Shown here piece after piece: positions 9,561 to 17,218 of a DNA stretch of 45,836 nucleotides. The stretch comes from a virus, in IMG/VR virus record IMGVR_UViG_3300020057_000055, positions 1-45,836 of that record; one strand, given 5' to 3'. Position 1 is the first letter of the stretch. Every line of letters starts with the position of its first letter. The notes beneath the pieces were generated by a model that was not told the origin of the DNA, made no database searches, and was given only the letters and a program-made list of their open reading frames with translations. The position numbers and the translations under genes were made by a program.

Positions 9561-11254
9561 TATTTATCGCCTTTTTGCGATTGAAACAGAGGAAGCGATC
9601 TGTAGCCATTAAACTCATTACCAAAGTCATTGCGATTTTTAAATATCTGACGTTTAGCTTCTTCAGCTAAGGCAGCAGTTATGCTTGTTTTATCTGTAAG
9701 CTCATACATATCACTGCTCATTCCTGCGTTCAGCCTTACGCCATACTTAGTTTGTTTCCTGCCTGCAAGTCTCTCAAAGTCATAGAGTGTATTATTGATA
9801 GCTATTGACTTATTAAAAATACCGGCAACAAACTCAGCAGCCTCAGCTGATGTAACTTCTTTATTAAGTACCGCACTAGCAGCTGCCACCATAATCTTTT
9901 CTTCGCTGATTGATGCTCTCTTAGAAACATCATCAACTAAGGTAGGCGCAATGTACTTAGCCCAAATAGGATTACGGGCTATATCTGGGCTATGGTCAGT
10001 AAATACCTGATAAGCAGGAGCTTTAAATGGGCTACCCTCACGAATGTTACTTTGCTTTTTTATCCAGTCTGCTTTAAATATTACGTCAGCATTCGCAGAT
10101 ATTATCTTCTTATCTTTACCTGCGCCCGAAGCGCCAACAGCTGCTTGATTAAGAGCTGCAAGCTGCATATCAAGTACTGACTCTTGTTGAGGAAGCGCAG
10201 GAATATAGTTAATTGTATCTCGCCACACTTGGCGTTCTACGATTGTCTCTCCGTGAGAATACTGATCACGACCGCTAACCATTATCTGCAGCCCACGGTT
10301 CACTAGCTGATCTAAGTAAACAGCATTTTGACCTTTAAATGTTTTATAGCTAGTAACGTTTAAAGGATTCTTACCTTCAGCAAGCAAGGCATCATTAGCT
10401 AATTTAAACTTAGTTGCGTCGGCTTCTCTCTCATCAGCGATTTTACTAAGCTGATAGTCAGCTGCTTTCATTCTTGATTTATGCTCAACCTCTTGCCTAG
10501 ATTCGACTCTCTCTTGTCTAGCGTCGTTTTTAGCGTCGTTTCTAATTTGTCTAGCCTCATCCCTAGCTTGTCTATCTAAGCTGATACGCTTCACATAAGC
10601 ATCAGCTTGCAGGCTTGACATTTTAAGTACATCATCAATGGCGGTACTTCTCAGTTTAGCTGACTCAACCTGAGCTTCAGCAGACTTACGAATAAACATG
10701 TTCTTAATCGCTTCAGAAGTCTCAGCAATACCTTTAGCTGTTACTGTTTTCTCTACGCTATCAACAGTTTTCGAGGATTGCTGAATGTGACTATTGATAG
10801 TTCCCATCACTTTCTCAGTAATTTCAACCTTCTGCAAAATACCTTGGCGTGCCTGTATATCCCAAGGCAGCGTGAACGCATTCGCAAGGGCTAACAAAGG
10901 GTCATCGAACAGGCTAACTGCGCTATCTTCTTGAATCTTAGTTGTTAACTCTCGATGCTGAGCTGCCAGCTTTGCTAAGTCTTGACCGAGTAATATACTC
11001 AGCTCATCAAACTTAGCACCTTCCTTGATCTTCTGCTTCTGTTCCTGACTGTCCAATCTCGCGTGCTGCTTAGCAAGCAAGGTAGCAGGCGTCTCAGAAG
11101 TTCCCGGAATGAAGTTACTTTCAGACGCAGCGGCCTCAGCAGCTTTAGTGCTAGATTCAAAAGCAGTAACCCAGATAGCTCTTTTTTCAAGTTGAGCTGT
11201 CTGAGCTTCCCGAGCTAGCTGTTCTGGGCTTATAAGTGCGTTAGATTGTGCCAT
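9560..11254 (-). CDS. Internal virion protein with a long coiled coil (564 aa)
   Basis: Predominantly helical. Residues about 225-275 are extremely rich in Arg, Asp, Gln and Glu (RQARDEARQIRNDAKND and similar), which predicts a long charged coiled coil. There is no signal peptide, membrane segment or catalytic motif. It lies between two other large proteins with one-base or very short spacing, in the position of podoviral internal core proteins. Assignment is by context and architecture only. Confidence 0.55.
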   Translation of the reverse strand: MAQSNALISPEQLAREAQTAQLEKRAIWVTAFESSTKAAEAAASESNFIPGTSETPATLLAKQHARLDSQEQKQKIKEGAKFDELSILLGQDLAKLAAQHRELTTKIQEDSAVSLFDDPLLALANAFTLPWDIQARQGILQKVEITEKVMGTINSHIQQSSKTVDSVEKTVTAKGIAETSEAIKNMFIRKSAEAQVESAKLRSTAIDDVLKMSSLQADAYVKRISLDRQARDEARQIRNDAKNDARQERVESRQEVEHKSRMKAADYQLSKIADEREADATKFKLANDALLAEGKNPLNVTSYKTFKGQNAVYLDQLVNRGLQIMVSGRDQYSHGETIVERQVWRDTINYIPALPQQESVLDMQLAALNQAAVGASGAGKDKKIISANADVIFKADWIKKQSNIREGSPFKAPAYQVFTDHSPDIARNPIWAKYIAPTLVDDVSKRASISEEKIMVAAASAVLNKEVTSAEAAEFVAGIFNKSIAINNTLYDFERLAGRKQTKYGVRLNAGMSSDMYELTDKTSITAALAEEAKRQIFKNRNDFGNEFNGYRSLPLFQSQKGDK

Positions 11255-11257
11255 GTA

Positions 11258-12586
11258 TTAGGCTCCTGCAGCGTACAGTGATTTGTAATCCTGACGAGGA
11301 ACACACAGTCCTACCAAGAAGCAAACAGGCTCAAGAAGGTAGCGAACAAACTTACCACGCAGCCCGTTACTATTACCAAGCACACTAGCTGAATAGTCGA
11401 CAACCCACGGAAGAAGAAAATTACTGAGAGCTTCAGACTTACGCATTCTTTGTACAACCGGGATAGCAATTGCATGATAACCTCGTAATGTAGTGGCACT
11501 AAGGCGGGCCAAATTAGTTTTAGCTTCAGCAAAATACAGATGCTTGGAGAGCTTACCTTGACGCATCAGCTCGGTGCAGATTACCTTGCCATCAGTAATT
11601 CCAAGAATATCATCGAATACTTTATCTCCTACTTTGCCGGTGATATCAGTTCCTAAAAGTGAATCAGCCGCCACAAAAGTAGCGCCAATTGGACCGCCAA
11701 AGTAAGCAACTGCTGCGCTAGTAGCTGCGTCTGCGTAATCACCTCGCAGCAGATCACCAAAACCGGCCAGACCAATTCCGTCAGTAGCACCAAATAACTC
11801 AAGTCCCTGTGCCGCATCAGCTGCATCGTAAATAGAGCTGATATCCGAGGCACTTCCGAAAGCATCAAAAGCACTGCTAATCCCATCAATGCTGTTGGTA
11901 AAATCAGCAAAAGAAGAAGCAGAACTAACAGCATCTGCACCGGCTGAGAAGTTGCTTAGCGCATCTCCACCAGAAAATATACTATTAAGCTGGTCAAAGC
12001 CACCAGTAATTAGTGCAGAGGCATTATCGCTTACTGGGCCAAACACATCGGAGCCACTAAGAACTTGGCTTAAATCACCAATACCTGGGGCGCCGGTAAC
12101 GGCACTACCGCCACCGAACATTTCATCAATGATATTAGAAGCACCTTTACGAACCTTTTTATTTCCGGCAAGCAGTGCAGCTGCGCCTAAGCCTAGACCT
12201 ACACCGGACTTACCGGAAACAGCTCCAGGAGTCTTAACCGTAGTAGTAGTCGGCTGCTTAGTTGTTACTTTAGGCGCCCCAAGCTCTGCAACTCTACTAG
12301 CTGCACGAGTAGTAAAATCATTTACCAGCAGATTCTTAGATGTAGAATTGTACAAGCCAGGAATTTTTTGGCCTGCTGCAACACTAGCAAGTCCAGCCTT
12401 ACCATCAGTTCCTTCAAGAATGCTCTTAAGCAATCCTGCCATAGCTTCATCACTAAACATTGTCTGTTCAGTTATGCCACCGCCAGATACAGTTGTACTC
12501 TGCTTAGAGCCAAATAAAGTCTTTGGGAGTCCAGCCAACAAGCTAAGTAACTGAGCAGTTTGGGATGCTGCCGATGCTTCAGCCAT
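11258..12586 (-). CDS. Virion protein with Gly/Ala-rich body and conserved C-terminal domain (442 aa)
   Basis: The N-terminal two thirds are low-complexity and Gly/Ser/Ala-rich. A hydrophobic Gly-rich patch (GVGLGLGAAALLAGN) near residue 135 could insert in a membrane. The C-terminal domain begins near residue 330 (VICTELMRQGKLSKHLY) and continues with GYHAIAIPVVQRMRKS. I recognise this as a domain recurrent in tail and ejection proteins of many phages of Gram-negative bacteria, of unknown biochemical role. GGAGAATTACT precedes the ATG. Putative DNA-ejection component. Confidence 0.55.
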   Translation of the reverse strand: MAEASAASQTAQLLSLLAGLPKTLFGSKQSTTVSGGGITEQTMFSDEAMAGLLKSILEGTDGKAGLASVAAGQKIPGLYNSTSKNLLVNDFTTRAASRVAELGAPKVTTKQPTTTTVKTPGAVSGKSGVGLGLGAAALLAGNKKVRKGASNIIDEMFGGGSAVTGAPGIGDLSQVLSGSDVFGPVSDNASALITGGFDQLNSIFSGGDALSNFSAGADAVSSASSFADFTNSIDGISSAFDAFGSASDISSIYDAADAAQGLELFGATDGIGLAGFGDLLRGDYADAATSAAVAYFGGPIGATFVAADSLLGTDITGKVGDKVFDDILGITDGKVICTELMRQGKLSKHLYFAEAKTNLARLSATTLRGYHAIAIPVVQRMRKSEALSNFLLPWVVDYSASVLGNSNGLRGKFVRYLLEPVCFLVGLCVPRQDYKSLYAAGA

Positions 12587-12661
12587 AGTAATTCTCCAAT
12601 GATCTAATAAAGATAGGATATACAGTGATATGCAAATACTACAGCGGAGTCATTTATAACT

Positions 12662-13198
12662 CTAGAACTGAAGCTGCGGATTGAAGTATAGAATTCGGTC
12701 TGTTATAGCATATCCAACTATTTGAGTGCCTGTTCCTGTCGCTCCGATAGCGCCAGCACTAGTTGATTGAACATAGCGATTTCCAGGAGTAAGAGTACCA
12801 GGAGCAAATGCAGGATAGATACCAAGCTGCTGAACTTGAACGTATCCATTAATAGCTACAGTCACAATAGATGTGCTAAAACCAATACATATAGCAACGG
12901 CATCATCAGCTAATACCGCTTTTCCTGCTGCATTAATTCCAACAGTTTGGCCATATGCAATTGCTTCAGCCGTCTGTAAATAGATTACCGAGTTCTTACC
13001 GATTGTACATCTAGCTACTCCAACCTGTGACCACACATCACTAGGCTCTCCTAATGCTCCAGTTTGAATATCTAAGTTAGCTGCAAGAGAATTACAGGCA
13101 TTGTATAGGCGAAGTAACTCACTAAACAATTCAGCGTTGTTAGTGGTCGGCGCCCTAGGCAAGCCTAAGTTAGTGCTATAGCCTTTTTGAAGTGGCAT
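12662..13198 (-). CDS. Putative virion structural protein (178 aa)
   Basis: Beta-rich composition with many Gly, Val, Thr and Ala residues. The segment TAEAIAYGQTVGINAAGKAV and the following repeated small beta units resemble phage capsid or tail decoration domains. It sits two bases after the propeller-like tail gene and before the ejection proteins. Likely a minor tail or head-tail protein; no family assigned. Confidence 0.5.
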   Translation of the reverse strand: MPLQKGYSTNLGLPRAPTTNNAELFSELLRLYNACNSLAANLDIQTGALGEPSDVWSQVGVARCTIGKNSVIYLQTAEAIAYGQTVGINAAGKAVLADDAVAICIGFSTSIVTVAINGYVQVQQLGIYPAFAPGTLTPGNRYVQSTSAGAIGATGTGTQIVGYAITDRILYFNPQLQF

Positions 13199-13200
13199 GT

Positions 13201-14748
13201 CTATCTTTTACCATTAGTTGACATGGTGAGCACATGACTTATAGCATTAAATGCCCCAATTAATCCGAGGGTGAAATTAACTCCAGTAACTCTGCCTCTA
13301 TACTGCCTTACTTTTCCTGTCAAAGGAAGCACTGGAGATAAAGCAACAGCAGGCTCAAATGTTTTTCCGTCGTAAGTAGGAAAGCAGTAAACATCACAAG
13401 TATCGGTAGGCTCGATATTCTCAAATACGGCGCCTTGGAAAGTTACTAATCTTTGCCTCATAAGCTGATACTTACCTAGCAGCATAACACCAACACCAGA
13501 CCCTACTATATCTGGGTTTAGTATGTTAATTCCGCCGCCTGCAGTAAGGAATGCTATGCTTCTCTTAGGAACTTCTACGGTTCCAGGCGCATGAGCAACA
13601 AATTCAAAGCAATCTACATGCGTCGTCTTTAGCTTACCAAATTGCTTATAAGCTATATCAAAGTAAAAAGCATAGGTAAGCTCAGCTAATCCATATGATA
13701 TAATAAGATACCGGTCTGCTATCAAAGCAATTCTTTTAAGCATCTCCTGCCCACTAGCATCAATAAGCTCAAGCTCTTTAGTTAGCTCATTAAAGTCCTC
13801 AAGCAATGAGCCGCTAAGAAAATCTGTAACTTCTGCAAAAGCGGGAGTAGCATTTTTAAGGTTAAGTATCTGTAAGCCAGAAGTAGTATAGGCGTATAGC
13901 GAGCCTGCGCCTGTATCTTGTGAGGTATTATGAGAAGATGTAAGACCACCAGAGCCAGTAATAGCTATGAAGTTATACGGATATCTTACATTACCGCTTG
14001 CAATTCCAGCTACTGCATTCTCAGCAGCAAAGATAATCATTCCGCCATACACTTCTTCGATTGTAACAATCTCACCGCGGATACCTTCTACATTACCGCC
14101 ACCAGCGCCAGTAGCAAGATCAGGTACAAAGTCTGTAGGAAGTATAGTGGATGACCAAGCAATCGCCGTAGTGCTGTAAGCAAGCAGATAGCCAGAGTTA
14201 CCTACTACTCCGATAATGTCAGTAGCTACTAAGCCAGCGAGGGCTTGAATAGTAAGACTATTAGCTCCCCAGTTATATATGTAGCAGGCTACATTAGCAA
14301 AGTAAATGTATGTTATACCAGATACAAAAGCTATTGAGACTCGCTTACCTGCTATCGCAGCAGCGGCGGGGCCACCAGTAGGATTAGACCAAGTAGATGT
14401 GCCTTTCTGCATCACGTATATATTACCTACAGCATCAGTAGATAACTGAGCTGAATTCCCTAAGTCATCCCGCAAAGTAAGAGAGTCAGTAAACCTTGCA
14501 GTAGACGGATACGCAGCTACAGTATAAGGTACATAGCCTACGCTTTTATACCCGCTATCAGTAGGTATTACATTATGGCAATAATAGATTTGAGGAACGC
14601 CAATAGATGAATCTAATGATTCTTTAGTGGCAAGTCCTCCGATGTAGTTCTGATCTGGCCCTTTAACGATAACACTCCTACCAAATAGCTCAGATAGGAA
14701 TGGGAACGTTGCAGCCTTCAAATTTGCGCGATAGGTAATGTCGGCCAT
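13201..14748 (-). CDS. Putative tail hub or nozzle protein, beta-propeller-like (515 aa)
   Basis: Almost entirely beta-rich, with repeating short units (for example SGITYIYFANVACYIYNW, VGNSGYLLAYSTTAIAW, AGSLYAYTTSGLQIL) as in the propeller-like nozzle or stabilisation proteins of podoviral tails (the P22 gp10 or T7 gp12 role). Length is in the range of such proteins. It lies in the tail block between a fibre-like gene and minor structural genes. The role is inferred from fold impression and gene order, not from a recognised signature. Confidence 0.55.
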   Translation of the reverse strand: MADITYRANLKAATFPFLSELFGRSVIVKGPDQNYIGGLATKESLDSSIGVPQIYYCHNVIPTDSGYKSVGYVPYTVAAYPSTARFTDSLTLRDDLGNSAQLSTDAVGNIYVMQKGTSTWSNPTGGPAAAAIAGKRVSIAFVSGITYIYFANVACYIYNWGANSLTIQALAGLVATDIIGVVGNSGYLLAYSTTAIAWSSTILPTDFVPDLATGAGGGNVEGIRGEIVTIEEVYGGMIIFAAENAVAGIASGNVRYPYNFIAITGSGGLTSSHNTSQDTGAGSLYAYTTSGLQILNLKNATPAFAEVTDFLSGSLLEDFNELTKELELIDASGQEMLKRIALIADRYLIISYGLAELTYAFYFDIAYKQFGKLKTTHVDCFEFVAHAPGTVEVPKRSIAFLTAGGGINILNPDIVGSGVGVMLLGKYQLMRQRLVTFQGAVFENIEPTDTCDVYCFPTYDGKTFEPAVALSPVLPLTGKVRQYRGRVTGVNFTLGLIGAFNAISHVLTMSTNGKR

Positions 14749-14757
14749 ATTAATCTT

Positions 14758-15360
14758 TTACGGCTCGGTTGCAATAACTTGAACAGCCCCAGTAGGAAAT
14801 CGCACTACAAGCTGCGTCTTTCCTGCTCCGTTATCGCGTACATAAACCCTACCATTATTTGCGCTAGGTGCTGTTGGGTCAGTAATCTCTAGCATCTCTA
14901 CAAACTTAGGGTTAATAGCTGCATTGGCCCCGGTAGTGAAATTAAGAAACTGAAGAATCGGCTCAGCAGCTACCGCATAGTCCAATGCTCTTACCATTAC
15001 ACCGGTATTATTCTGGCTCTTAAACACTACACCTCCTTTAGTAACTGGAAGTGCAGTACCTTGATCTTTGGTTAGATGAATAATTACGCCGTTAGTAGTT
15101 TGAATAAGAACAACCACACCATCAGGAATTACTAAAGAAGCTTCAGTATAAATAACTCCGGGGTTAACTACTACAAACCCGTTACCGTTAGTTAACGCGG
15201 CGGCTACTATAGCTGCATTAATAGCAACTGAGTTAGCAGCAGCCCCATTAGCTACTGCAGCCCCGTAGCTAGAAGCATTGATATACTCTGCATTCGTAGC
15301 CGATTGGGTCTTAGTCCCGGCTGTGTTAGTAACTAACAAGTCCTGCAGCTTAGTAGTCAT
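14758..15360 (-). CDS. Fibre-like tail protein (200 aa)
   Basis: The N-terminal half reads like the start of a phage right-handed beta-helix fibre or spike: Ala/Asn-rich repeats, then GNGFVVVNPGVIYTEASLVIPDGV. The C-terminal segment (ANNGRVYVRDNGAGKTQLVVRF, residues about 165-187) is a motif I know from many phage fibre and tail proteins, there usually as 'NGARLFARDNGAGKTQLVVRF'. It may be a short appendage or an anchor for a longer fibre. It lies between the lysis genes and the tail propeller gene. Confidence 0.6.
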   Translation of the reverse strand: MTTKLQDLLVTNTAGTKTQSATNAEYINASSYGAAVANGAAANSVAINAAIVAAALTNGNGFVVVNPGVIYTEASLVIPDGVVVLIQTTNGVIIHLTKDQGTALPVTKGGVVFKSQNNTGVMVRALDYAVAAEPILQFLNFTTGANAAINPKFVEMLEITDPTAPSANNGRVYVRDNGAGKTQLVVRFPTGAVQVIATEP

Positions 15361-15368
15361 CTCTGTTC

Positions 15369-15695
15369 CTATACGGTTCTTTGAAAATGTGGTTTATCCT
15401 TAAATGAGCGCCAGTTACCGCCCCACTCATTTAAAGCATTTAAATCTTCCCAATACTCACCAAGCTCGTCAGGGTATTGTAATACCTTATCTTTAAAGAA
15501 GTGTAAATCAGCAGCGCATTTCTTGATGTGGATACTATTCATGGTTTTAGAGCGACCAGTCTGCACATAAATCTTTTGCATTTCAATTGGTCTTTCTACT
15601 TCACCTATACGAACAGCGTATCCAAGCTCCCAAGCCTTAAGAAGCAAAGCTACTAAGTCATGTGCAAATGCTTCTTGATGCTCACCAAGTGTCAT
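15369..15695 (-). CDS. Endolysin, M15 (VanY-like) peptidase
   Basis: 108 aa, the usual size of single-domain phage M15 peptidases such as L-alanyl-D-glutamate or D-Ala-D-Ala peptidases. The zinc triad is visible: His56 and Asp63 in SIHIKKCAADLHF, and His103 in DKPHFQ, with WGGNW at 91-95 preceding. It would cleave peptidoglycan stem peptides at lysis. It has no signal peptide, so it needs the adjacent holin. The Gly usual between the His and Asp is replaced by Cys (Cys60), a mild deviation. Confidence 0.85.
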   Translation of the reverse strand: MTLGEHQEAFAHDLVALLLKAWELGYAVRIGEVERPIEMQKIYVQTGRSKTMNSIHIKKCAADLHFFKDKVLQYPDELGEYWEDLNALNEWGGNWRSFKDKPHFQRTV

Positions 15696-15704
15696 AATAT
15701 TCTC

Positions 15705-16211
15705 CTATTCCTGACTAAGGGCTTTAATAGTATCGTCTTTGTTCCGGCTACTTGAGGAGGTTCCACGGTGAAAATTAAGAATAGTCCCACACATAGTGAG
15801 CAATGCACCAAAAGCAGTATAAGCCAATTCTTGATTAACCAGCTTATCTTCTGAGAGGAATATAATGTAAGCAATTCCCAGGGTAGCTGCGATGATTAAA
15901 AAATCTAAGTAATAAGCTGCTTCTTTAGCAATTGAAGAGGAGTATTGAGATTTTTGAATCTCGGTATTCATGTCCCGAGCATTTGCTGTATTTAGATTAT
16001 CCTGCTCAGCTTTCTTTGCAGCTGCTTCAATTAGAAATTCTTCGTGCTTAAACTCAAGTTGCTTAAGCTCTAGTTTACCTTCTTCAGTTCCTAAGGCGGA
16101 TTCGATATCCACACCTAATTTATCCTGAATAACATCTTTACCTTTAGCAATCACAGCATTTGCTAATACTCCAAGCCCGCCTTTAATAAGAGCTGCAATT
16201 AGAGGTGCCAT
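15705..16211 (-). CDS. Holin, three-helix family
   Basis: 168 aa. A first hydrophobic helix spans about residues 3-22. After a charged helical linker and NTANARDMNTEI come two membrane helices at about 100-119 and 128-147, then a polar C-terminus. This matches the '3TM holin' family (holin of 3TMs, GTA-type), whose members carry an 'ARDMQ' linker before the last two helices. It would form the lethal membrane lesion that lets the endolysin out. It overlaps the preceding membrane-protein gene by one base and lies 9 bases before the endolysin gene, so the three make a lysis cassette. Confidence 0.75.
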   Translation of the reverse strand: MAPLIAALIKGGLGVLANAVIAKGKDVIQDKLGVDIESALGTEEGKLELKQLEFKHEEFLIEAAAKKAEQDNLNTANARDMNTEIQKSQYSSSIAKEAAYYLDFLIIAATLGIAYIIFLSEDKLVNQELAYTAFGALLTMCGTILNFHRGTSSSSRNKDDTIKALSQE

Positions 16212-16513
16212 TAGTTACGCTCCATTTCTCTGATTCGTTTAGGTTTGGAAAGATTTAGTTTCTCTCTATCCGTCTGAGATAGAGTAAGGATGTAATTAGT
16301 TGCATCCGTAGATTCTATCTGCGCTCTCATAAATGTCTTAAGCTGTAAAGAATCTTCAGAATCCCGCTTATCGTGCAAGTACAAACCAGCAACTACCGGG
16401 GCAGCCATTAATAGTGCGAGGACTACCAACGTAACTTCTTTGCCGCCAAATTTAATATCCGCTCCCATAAACTTAACGGTTAAATAAGAATGTCGGCTTT
16501 CTTCGGGTTCCAT
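16211..16513 (-). CDS. Single-pass membrane protein in the lysis cassette (100 aa)
   Basis: One strong membrane helix (EVTLVVLALLMAAPVVAGLYL, about residues 26-46) with a short cytoplasmic N-terminus and a charged C-terminal tail of some 50 residues. The tail end (ILTLSQTDREKLNLSKP) recurs, as far as I recall, in small membrane proteins beside phage holins. The topology fits an inner-membrane spanin or a holin modulator, but no outer-membrane partner is recognised. AAGGAGATTGTAA precedes the ATG. Confidence 0.6.
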   Translation of the reverse strand: MEPEESRHSYLTVKFMGADIKFGGKEVTLVVLALLMAAPVVAGLYLHDKRDSEDSLQLKTFMRAQIESTDATNYILTLSQTDREKLNLSKPKRIREMERN

Positions 16514-16524
16514 TTACAATCTCC

Positions 16525-16605
16525 TTAAGTTGCGTTCATTTGGCTAACGCCGCCTTTAAGTCGGCGAGGTCTTTCGGCGATGTTGAAAGCGGTCTGCATA
16601 TCCAT
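16525..16605 (-). CDS. Possible tiny or frameshifted remnant ORF (26 aa)
   Basis: An ATG at 16605 opens MDMQTAFNIAERPRRLKGG and so on to TAA. Skipping one A in the GAAAGA at about 16573-16577 would give MDMQTAFNIAEDLADLKAALAK and a stop, a much more protein-like helix. The DNA is GC-rich, like the adjacent imported genes. It may be a decayed or mis-sequenced small gene brought in with the fibre module. Confidence 0.25.
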   Translation of the reverse strand: MDMQTAFNIAERPRRLKGGVSQMNAT

Positions 16606-16628
16606 TTTAAAGCCCTTTTTATTTTAAG

Positions 16629-16982
16629 TTACGAAATGCTGCCAACACCACCACGGAACGAAAGCTGCACGAATAGCTCGCCAGCCATTATTGCGTCTTG
16701 CACTGCCGTCAGCTTGTCCCAGGGAAACGCGGGGTCTCTGCCGACAGGGATAGGTTTCCATCCGCCGTAGCCGTGGATGCCGTAGCCTTTATACTTGATG
16801 TTGTATGAGTAGAACGGATACCAGCCGCGCCGAATGATCAGCCGCGTGATGTCCAGCACATCGAAGTGCTTGTTGTTCGCGCCATACCACGGAGTCGCAG
16901 TAACAGCTATCCCGCGACGAAAGCGGAAGTCGAACCAGCCTTTGAGAGGCCACGGGTGGGCTACTTTATCCGCGATGTTCAC
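16629..16982 (-). CDS. Hypothetical protein beside tail fibre 1 (117 aa)
   Basis: Rich in aromatic residues (HPWPLKGWFDFRFRRG, RRGWYPFYSYNIKYKGYG). No membrane segment and no catalytic signature recognised. It overlaps its upstream neighbour by 4 bases and is in the same GC-rich block as the distal fibre, so it probably travelled with it. It could be a fibre chaperone, a fibre tip or a lysis-related accessory; the sequence does not decide between these. Confidence 0.55.
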   Translation of the reverse strand: MNIADKVAHPWPLKGWFDFRFRRGIAVTATPWYGANNKHFDVLDITRLIIRRGWYPFYSYNIKYKGYGIHGYGGWKPIPVGRDPAFPWDKLTAVQDAIMAGELFVQLSFRGGVGSIS

Positions 16983-17218
16983 GGCCTCGCCAATTCCGTT
17001 TTAAGTTCCGCCACAGTGATACCGATGCTGGCTAGTTTCTCGTGTGCGGTCAGCACAACTTTCGGCGGATTCAGGATGGCCTGAATCTCTGCCCTCGTAG
17101 GTTCACCGCCAATCGCATCGACTACCCACGTGCCAACCGTGTAGCGCACCGCGTCCGGGTGCTGGTCGGTTGCCGGGAAGTCGGGTTCTTTCTCGTAGAT
17201 TGTTCTGATCGTGCTCAT
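16979..17218 (-). CDS. Small putative tail-fibre assembly protein (79 aa)
   Basis: The segment DAVRYTVGTWVVDAIGGEP followed by TRAEIQAIL resembles short proteins found directly downstream of fibre genes in phages and prophages (XkdW-like or fibre-assembly small proteins). It overlaps the fibre stop by 4 bases and the next gene by 4 bases. GC-rich like its neighbours. Role inferred from motif resemblance and position. Confidence 0.5.
   Translation of the reverse strand: MSTIRTIYEKEPDFPATDQHPDAVRYTVGTWVVDAIGGEPTRAEIQAILNPPKVVLTAHEKLASIGITVAELKTELARP

Noticed and set aside
11889-12554. Antisense ORF of 221 aa
   Set aside because: It mirrors the Ser/Gly/Ala-rich virion protein on the other strand. 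Composition explains the open frame.
15692-15874. Out-of-frame ORF (60 aa) inside the holin gene, considered as an Rz1-like spanin
   Set aside because: It has a hydrophobic stretch and a Cys but no convincing lipobox and little proline, and no Rz partner frame is present. Probably a shadow frame.
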